Made by a program: the position numbers and the translations under genes. This document shows positions 7,083-11,111 of a stretch of DNA of 11,111 bases, piece by piece. The DNA comes from Dunaliella salina (lineage: Eukaryota; Chlorophyta; Chlorophyceae; Chlamydomonadales; Dunaliellaceae): positions 318,543-329,653 of the forward strand of contig MU069711.1 of assembly GCA_002284615.2 (NCBI GenBank). The letters run 5' to 3'. The stretch's first letter is position 1; the number at the start of each line of letters is the position of its first letter. The notes beneath the pieces are model-generated. The model was not told the origin of the DNA, ran no database searches, and worked only from the letters and a program-made list of their open reading frames with translations.

Positions 7083-7577
7083 TCAAACAACACAAAACAT
7101 GCTCACGTTTTGTACATGCCCCAAAGGAGGGAATGTCACCATACAAGCCAATTGGATGCAGGTATTTGCAAGTGTCTGTTTTCCATGCTCTATGCCCTCT
7201 CAAACTCCGCTGCAAATGAGCACATGACCCAAACTTTAAGAATAAACGCAAGTGCATCAACGATCTTTTCCACCAGAGAGGATGAAGCCCCCTTAGCCCC
7301 CCCAAAAAATTGGCTGGGTGTAGTGAGGCTGCCTGTTCATCTATCATCCTGAGACATTGTGCGCTATTGAATGCAAGGAAAAACAAGCAACCTTGAGGAG
7401 TGGACAGCGGCTCACTTGGTATTCATCTCACAGTATTTGCTTTTTTGTGAGTACTTGTGAGTACGAGGTGCTTCTCGTTTTCATGCCTCAAGCAACAGAG
7501 CACAAGCGCATAGTATTCAAACTTGGAAATCCATGTGCCTGTATTGTTGCATTAAGAAGTGCAAGGCGTGCCCTCCC
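7083..7577. other. Intron stretch without recognised feature
   Basis: Part of the 901-bp intron between 7770 and 6868. No exon, RNA or repeat with support was found. The plus frame 7357-7935 and minus frame 7386-6928 crossing it show no motifs. Confidence 0.5.
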
Positions 7578-7757
7578 TCACATTCAAGCTTTGCCTGCGC
7601 TCTTTCTGTCCTCCAAGCAATGCCTGTACACAGCTATCTTCATCACCCTCCAGCAATGCCTGCAATCTGCACCCTGCGCCTTTCCGCACTCTCAAGCAAC
7701 GCCCCACATTCTGTGCTCTGTCTTCTTCCTCGTCATCAAGCAACACATGCACTCCAC
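7578..7757 (-). repeat. Degenerate tandem copies of a splice donor
   Basis: On the minus strand the exon end and donor read GCGTTGCTTGAAG|GTAAGGA. Five degenerate copies follow. Their plus-strand 'tc(c)aagca' or similar cores lie at 7736, 7692, 7650, 7613 and 7584, 29-44 bp apart (TTGCTTGATGACGAGG, CGTTGCTTGAGAGTGCGG, GCATTGCTGGAGGGTGATG, GCATTGCTTGGAGGACAG, AAAGCTTGAATGTGAGGG). Two carry GGTGATG or TGTGAGG at the donor position. Confidence 0.78.
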
Positions 7758-7769
7758 AAGTCTCCTTAC

Positions 7770-7828
7770 CTTCAAGCAACGCTCTGCACCGGAAACCAGG
7801 GCCTCTAGCGCTTCCAAGCCTATTGAGT
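7770..7828 (-). CDS. Hydrolase-like gene, most upstream exon found
   Basis: The 59-bp exon follows TTTTGTCCTCCCTGCAG (a good pyrimidine tract and acceptor ending at 7829) and ends before GTAAGG (7769). After two bases completing a codon it reads SIGLEALEALVSGAERCLK, an amphipathic helix, and ends in phase 0, matching the next exon. No initiator methionine is present, so at least one more exon lies upstream. I could not locate it in 7829-8240. The short length keeps confidence moderate, but the strong splice sites and the repeated donor support it. Confidence 0.6.
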
Positions 7829-8240
7829 CTGCAGGGAGGACAAAAGAAATTTTGGCCCGACATTTCCCTTTGCATCAGCAAGAAAGGTCTGCTTCCGAGC
7901 CGTGTATGCTCACAAGGAAGAGCACAGACAGGTAATGTCACATTATGAAGATGTCCAGGCGCAAGCAGACATGCATAAACATGAAGGGACAGTGCGTTGG
8001 TACACAAGCATGCATGCCCCTGATTCATGAATTTGCTCTGATATGTCCATGCATCCCCCTGATCCACAAATTTGCCCTGCCATGTCGTGCATTTCTCTGA
8101 TCCATAATTCAGATGCATGATCCATAATTCAGATGCATGGTTCATAATTCAGATACATGATCCATAATTCAGATGCATGCATCCCCCTGATCCACAAATT
8201 TGCCCTGCCATGTTGTGCATTTCTCTGATCCATAATTCAG
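7829..8240. repeat. Inter-gene region with 20-bp tandem units and a 70-bp duplication
   Basis: The region separates the divergent gene parts and should hold their 5' ends, though none is identified. From about 8099 to 8176 a 20-bp unit (tgatccataattcagatgca) occurs four times, with another copy before 8241. A block of about 70 bp starting 'atgcatccccctgatcc' at 8049-8118 recurs at 8177-8246. An older partial copy starts near 8010. The unit's 'ataattcag|atg' is acceptor-like and also precedes the plus-strand exon at 8241. Confidence 0.82.
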
Positions 8241-8495
8241 ATGCGTGCTTCCTGCATGCCTGCAGAAGATGGTAGCCATGCACAGCAGCGGCAGAGAAAT
8301 GCACACTCATCATCAGCTGCGCAGCTCCAGGTTGCTGTGCGGTTGCTGCGCTCTGTTGGAGCAAGAGTCACAATACAAGAAAACGCTACGCTTGTGAATT
8401 GGGCCAATGCCTGGTTGTCGTGCAGGGCTGCAAACCTTGAAAGTAGGAGACTGACTGCAAGATTGCATCACTTGAACGCAATGCGTGAATGCATG
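8241..8495 (+). CDS. Helix-rich protein of unknown function, first exon found
   Basis: The frame opens with an ATG at 8241 and stays open to a TGA at 8514-8516. The exon could start at 8241 (ATG, or after the acceptor-like AATTCAG) or at 8266 after GCCTGCAG. Its core reads AAQLQVAVRLLRSVGARVTI, then ENATLVNWANAWLSCRAANL and ESRRLTARLHHLNAMREC. Leu/Arg/Ala-rich amphipathic helices suggest a coiled-coil or helical-bundle protein with no membrane segment. The end at 8495 (before GTTGCC) is chosen because it joins the next exon in phase 0; the donor is weak, and GTGAAT at 8485 is an alternative. Family not recognised. Confidence 0.55.
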
Positions 8496-8617
8496 GTTGC
8501 CTTGCATTCCCGCTGATCTTTAAAGCAGAAGTTCCTTCTCCAATTGACTTTTGTACAAGGTTGGTTTGGTTTGGTTACAGAAAGCTTTTGCTTCAGCTAA
8601 GCTGCCCTGGTAGGCAG

Positions 8618-8859
8618 GTGCAGCTATGTAACACTATCCTTGAGAGCAGAAGTTCCATTGTGACATTGCAACAATTCTTAGTGCAAAGGGCGGACTCCAC
8701 ACACTCACGCTTCAAACACCTACAGAATTGTGCTTCAAATGAAAGCAATGATGATTATCTGGAAGACGGGGTGTACCTACTCCAGCACTTTCAAGAAATC
8801 AGGAACAGCCATGCCACAGCCGGCTTTCCTCATTTGGAGCAAGCAATTCTTGATATAAG
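8618..8859 (+). CDS. Helix-rich protein of unknown function, second exon
   Basis: After GGTAGGCAG the frame runs 80 codons plus AG to a donor GTAGCA at 8860. It begins VQLCNTILESRSSIVTLQQF, and continues with LVQRADSTHSRFKHLQ, an acidic loop 'NESNDDYLEDG', and VYLLQHFQEIRNS, ending HLEQAILDI. The composition continues the helical character of the preceding exon. A second acceptor (GTTACAG, 8580) would lengthen it upstream in the same frame as KLLLQLSCPGRQ. Reading past the donor meets TAG at once, which favours splicing here or a gene end at 8863. Confidence 0.55.
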
Positions 8860-8944
8860 GTAGCATTGATAGAAGGTAGCATTGGATAGGGTTAGGGTAG
8901 GGTAGGGTAGGTTAGGGTTAGGGTAGGTTAGGGTAAGGGTAGGA
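8860..8944 (+). repeat. Donor duplication running into a degenerate TTAGGG/TAGGG tract
   Basis: 'ttgatataaggtagca' at the donor is followed by 'ttgatagaaggtagca', then 'ttggata' and about ten gggta/gggtta/ggtta units to 8941. The units are a mix of 5, 6 and 7 bp, so this is not a clean telomere array. It looks like local slippage from the ggata/ggta donor sequence or a degenerate interstitial telomere-like tract. G-runs allow quadruplexes on the plus strand. Confidence 0.85.
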
Positions 8945-8975
8945 GTCAGACTATAAGTTCAACTATGGCAACTTA

Positions 8976-8983
8976 GTCAGAAC
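8976..8983 (+). repeat. Target-site duplication, left copy
   Basis: gtcagaac directly precedes the element's CAGGG terminus. Its partner at 9594 is gtcagaat, 7 of 8 identical. Eight base pairs is the length made by hAT transposases. Confidence 0.85.
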
Positions 8984-9113
8984 CAGGGTTGGGTCATTCG
9001 CGGGTCTGGGAGTTACCGTTCGCGTATACACGTGTGAGATGCGCGTACGTCGCATATATACGCGAATTTAGAGGGCCATTTTGGGAAGGGAGGGTTTTGG
9101 GTGGGGGAAAGCA

Positions 9114-9124
9114 GGATTCGAACC
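9114..9124 (-). promoter_or_regulatory. tRNA-like T arm / Pol III B-box match
   Basis: The minus strand reads GGTTCGAATCC, an exact B-box core, and the flanks (CCAGG..CCTGC) can form four of five T-stem pairs. No convincing A box or acceptor stem is found; upstream on that strand is a G-rich run. It may be a tRNA- or SINE-derived fragment captured by the element, or chance. Confidence 0.4.
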
Positions 9125-9129
9125 TGGGA

Positions 9130-9168
9130 CCCCCACCCCAACCACCCCCCGCCACCCCCCCAACCCCA
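9130..9168 (-). other. G-rich tract on the minus strand (quadruplex-prone)
   Basis: The plus strand has five C runs of four to seven bases within 39 bp, so the minus strand has enough G runs for a quadruplex. It lies within the hAT element next to the T-arm match. Confidence 0.6.
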
Positions 9169-9181
9169 CAAACATTTAATT

Positions 9182-9454
9182 ATGCCAAAAGAGAAGGGTC
9201 CTAAGTGGGATTATGTCACACCTGTTTAGCCTGAAGGTACGGATGAAGCCAAGCAGAGCAAGAACAAGTGCAAATTGTGTGAGCATGTGTACCATGGTGG
9301 TGCCTGGCGCATCAGACAGCACCTGGGATGCAGCTGGAGCCAGTGAAGAGGGTGATGCAGCAGATAGAGCAAAAGAGCAAGCAGCAGACGACCTGTTTTG
9401 TTGAGGTCACCGGCAGACTTTGGTTGATTTTTATGGTTTGGAAAAATGGGAGCT
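9182..9454 (+). pseudogene. Decayed BED-type zinc finger from a hAT transposase
   Basis: From ATG at 9182 the frame reads MPKEKGPKWDYVTPV, a TAG stop at 9227, then PEGTDEAKQSKNKCKLCEHV and YHGGAWRIRQHLGC. K-W-x-Y-V near the start, C-x2-C and GG-x2-RIRQHL are the usual layout of BED fingers at the N-terminus of hAT transposases, where they bind DNA. After the finger the frame closes at 9344. The +2 frame from 9328 continues plausibly (MQLEPVKRVMQQIEQKSKQQ) to a stop near 9454, so a frameshift is likely. Stop, frameshift and absence of the catalytic domain make this a pseudogene. The longer frame at 9213-9404 is a shadow. Confidence 0.75.
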
Positions 9455-9593
9455 GAAGGTGGGCTGGGGCTGCCCAGCAATTTTCACCGACAAATTTTAC
9501 TGTGCACTCCAACCAGCGGATTTTACAATTCGCAAATTTAAGGCCATTTTTAGCGTTCTTTAAAGTACGCGTATCACGAATGACCCATCCCTG

Positions 9594-9601
9594 GTCAGAA
9601 T
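9594..9601 (+). repeat. Target-site duplication, right copy
   Basis: gtcagaat directly follows the CCCTG end of the element and pairs with gtcagaac at 8976. Confidence 0.85.
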
Positions 9602-10207
9602 TATAACATAGCGCCACTTTCTTGTAGCATGCTTCAAGGTTGCAAGCCTAGCAATTGTAAGCACAGAAGGTTGGTGACACGAGGAACACGATGCTACCAG
9701 TTGATTCGTCAAATGAAAAAATGCCCCTGAAGCTGTCCATTCAATTTATAACTACCTTGATTTTCAGTTGAAGTGTGCGACCACATGCCAGACACAAACA
9801 TCGGCCATGCGCATTGCTTGTTTTGAAATGTTCTGGACCAAGAATGCAGTGCTACCCCAAGCGTGCAATTGCATGCCTGAAACAAAAAGAAATTCCTGCT
9901 GACAGGTCATAAGAGCAGGCTGTGCTTATTCCAATTGCTTCTTTAAGTGAGACACTGAAGTAACATGCAGTGCTACCCTAAGTGTGCAATTGCATGCCGG
10001 AAAGGAAAACCAATGCCGACGGGGAGAGGAGCAGACCCAGAAATCAGCGTGCTACTGATGTACTAGAGTTTGCATTTCCATACCGCCGCGCAGCTTTGTT
10101 CCATTCTTTAACCCTGATTAGGAACCTTTAGGAACCAGTGATGTATTGGGCAATCCTGCTCACATGCACCACACATCCCAAAGGACTTGAGTAAAAGTTC
10201 TGATGTG
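9602..10207. other. Intron stretch with a 39-bp direct repeat
   Basis: No exon is seen. A 39-bp segment starting 'atgcagtgctaccc' and containing 'gtgcaattgcatgcc' occurs at 9844-9882 and 9965-10003, 121 bp apart, with three or four differences. 'aggaacc' is doubled near 10120-10136. The remainder has no recognisable feature. Confidence 0.6.
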
Positions 10208-10458
10208 TCCTCAACTGATCACAGTCCCCAACTGATCACAGTCAACAGATTTGTCCTCAACTGATCACAGTCAACTGATTCGTCCCCAACTGATCACAGT
10301 CAACTGATTCGTCCTCAACTGATCACAGTCAACAGATTTGTCCTCAACTGATCACAGTCAACAGATTTGTCCTCAACTGATCACAGTCAACTGATTCGTC
10401 CTCAACTGATCACAGTCAACTGATTTGTCTTCAACTGATCACAGCCTCCAGCCGATCA
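10208..10458. repeat. 29-bp minisatellite with TGATCA palindromes
   Basis: 'ctgatcacag' starts at 10215, 10232, 10261, 10290, 10319, 10348, 10377, 10406 and 10435. From 10232 on the spacing is exactly 29 bp. Units differ mainly by ctgattc/cagattt and tcctc/tcccc. The array precedes the plus-strand acceptor at 10490; 'gatcacag|tca' resembles 'gcatgcag|tca', but the match is too short to claim descent. Confidence 0.95.
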
Positions 10459-10490
10459 CTCCACCAAATACATGGAGTCTTCGCATGCAG

Positions 10491-10704
10491 TCATGAACTT
10501 GCACACACATCCAAGATATTTGCTTTATCAACGGCCAGATCCTGTGTGTGTTGGTTGTCACAGTTCAAAGTAGAGAGTTCTGCCAGGGAAGGTGAGTGCA
10601 GATTCAGTGAACATCGTAATTTTGGTGAAGTTTTCATGTTGGCTAATGCCGTTGTGCGACATGTTGGGGCACTATTGCAGAGAAAGGGATCCAGGGAGGC
10701 CTGA
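10491..10704 (+). CDS. Helix-rich protein of unknown function, candidate last exon
   Basis: After TCGCATGCAG the T at 10491 completes a Ser codon with the AG left by the exon at 8859, so phase 2 is kept. It reads HELAHTSKIFALSTARSCV, then CWLSQFKVESSARE, and 'NFGEVFMLANAVVRHVGALL', ending 'QRKGSREA' at TGA 10702. The minus frames in the same place only translate repeats. A strong donor AAG|GTGAGT at 10592 lies inside, so splicing out at 10591 is a real alternative; the frame beyond it still looks protein-like. The TGA lies within the first unit of the following array. Confidence 0.5.
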
Positions 10705-10962
10705 CTCCGTGACATCTTTCCTTGAACAAGGCCTGACTTCGTGACATCTTTCCTTGAACAAGGCCTGACTTTGTGACATCTTTCCTTTTGAACAAGGCCT
10801 GGCTTCGTGACATCTTTCCTTTTGAACAAGGCCTGGCTTCGTGACATCTTTCCTTGAACAAGGCCTGACTTCGTGACATCTTTCCTTTTGAACAAGGCCT
10901 GACTTCGTGACATCTTCCCTTTTGAACAAGGCCTGACTTCGTGACATCTTTCCTTGAACAAG
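10699..10962. repeat. 32/34-bp minisatellite, eight units
   Basis: Eight units start gcctga or gcctgg and end gaacaag. Four are 32 bp and four are 34 bp, the difference being ccttg against ccttttg. On the minus strand they translate as a shifting MSRSQALFK-type peptide, an artefact of non-triplet units. The array starts exactly at the GCC-TGA end of the plus-strand frame and would be its 3' untranslated region or flank. Confidence 0.95.
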
Positions 10963-11111
10963 GCCTCTGAGACCAGCCTAGTCCCGGCGCTTGACAAATC
11001 CTACCTAATGCATCACCACTGCAAGCAACAGCAGCTCACCTACTGCTTGCATCATTTGGCCAAGCAATCCTACTCATGCTTCATCACTGCAAGCAACAGC
11101 AACTGCAAGCA
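10963..11111. repeat. Start of another repeat of about 70 bp
   Basis: 'catcac(c)actgcaagcaacagca' occurs near 11012 and again near 11081, with 'ctgcaagca' at the window end. This suggests a longer-period array continuing beyond the window. No gene is seen. Confidence 0.6.

Larger units (their letters stand above)
8984..9593. mobile_element. 610-bp non-autonomous hAT-type DNA transposon
   Basis: The ends are inverted repeats: 8984-9002 CAGGGTTGGGTCATTCGCG against the reverse complement of 9575-9593, CAGGGATGGGTCATTCGTG (17 of 19 identical). CAGGG termini and an 8-bp target duplication are hallmarks of the hAT superfamily. Inside are a broken BED zinc-finger frame (9182-9454), a C-rich block (9130-9168) and a subterminal direct repeat (cgcgaattta..ggccatttt near 9061 and cgcaaattta..ggccatttt near 9531). 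No transposase catalytic region is present, so it could only move with enzyme from elsewhere. It sits in the second intron of the plus-strand gene. Confidence 0.88.

Noticed and set aside
6729..7352. 207-codon plus-strand frame
   Set aside because: It is antisense to the supported exon at 6868-6578 and then crosses the 42-bp array. There are no motifs outside the repeat.
8887..8943. True telomere or chromosome end
   Set aside because: Units are irregular (gggta, gggtta, ggtta), only about 55 bp long, and flanked by gene sequence on both sides.

Overview
The window is nuclear DNA of a eukaryote, probably an alga or other protist. The lineage is inferred from style only and no marker gene fixes it. 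No reading frame is long enough to be an intron-free gene, and many of the longest open frames are translations of tandem repeats. Two interrupted genes appear when short open segments are joined at GT-AG splice sites with matching phases.

Minus-strand gene (about 7828 down to at least 2006-2021). Six exons are supported: 7828-7770, 6868-6578, 5448-5348, 5142-4815, 4354-4280 and 2138-2021. All five junctions join in phase (0, 0, 2, 0, 0), giving about 323 residues. The product looks like an alpha/beta-hydrolase-fold protein of unknown substrate. It has a 'VVAFGSAPG..PNW' segment, an 'FDVLYVVDPARSWF' segment, a GDSMG nucleophile elbow (GxSxG) and an 'AFCPQ-VDL' segment. The N-terminus is not found. 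The C-terminus is uncertain, with a weak terminal-exon candidate at 645-550.

Plus-strand gene (about 8241-10704). Three exons (8241 or 8266-8495, 8618-8859, 10491-10704) encode an unrecognised, helix-rich, soluble protein ending at a TGA at 10702. Its second intron contains a 610-bp hAT-type element at 8984-9593, with terminal inverted repeats, an 8-bp target duplication and a decayed BED zinc-finger frame.

The rest is mostly repeats: 19-, 20-, 29-, 32/34-, 39-, 42- and 67/73/79-bp tandem arrays, two roughly 80-bp CA/GT tracts, ATTAC and triplet repeats, and a degenerate TTAGGG-like tract. The most unusual point is that several arrays are made of copies of the neighbouring gene's own splice junctions. 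The 67/73/79-bp array repeats the acceptor and first codons of the exon at 2138. The 19-bp array resembles that exon's donor. The array at 7578-7757 repeats the donor of the exon at 7770. An 84-bp duplication repeats the acceptor of the exon at 5142. Introns here seem to have grown by tandem copying of exon-intron borders.
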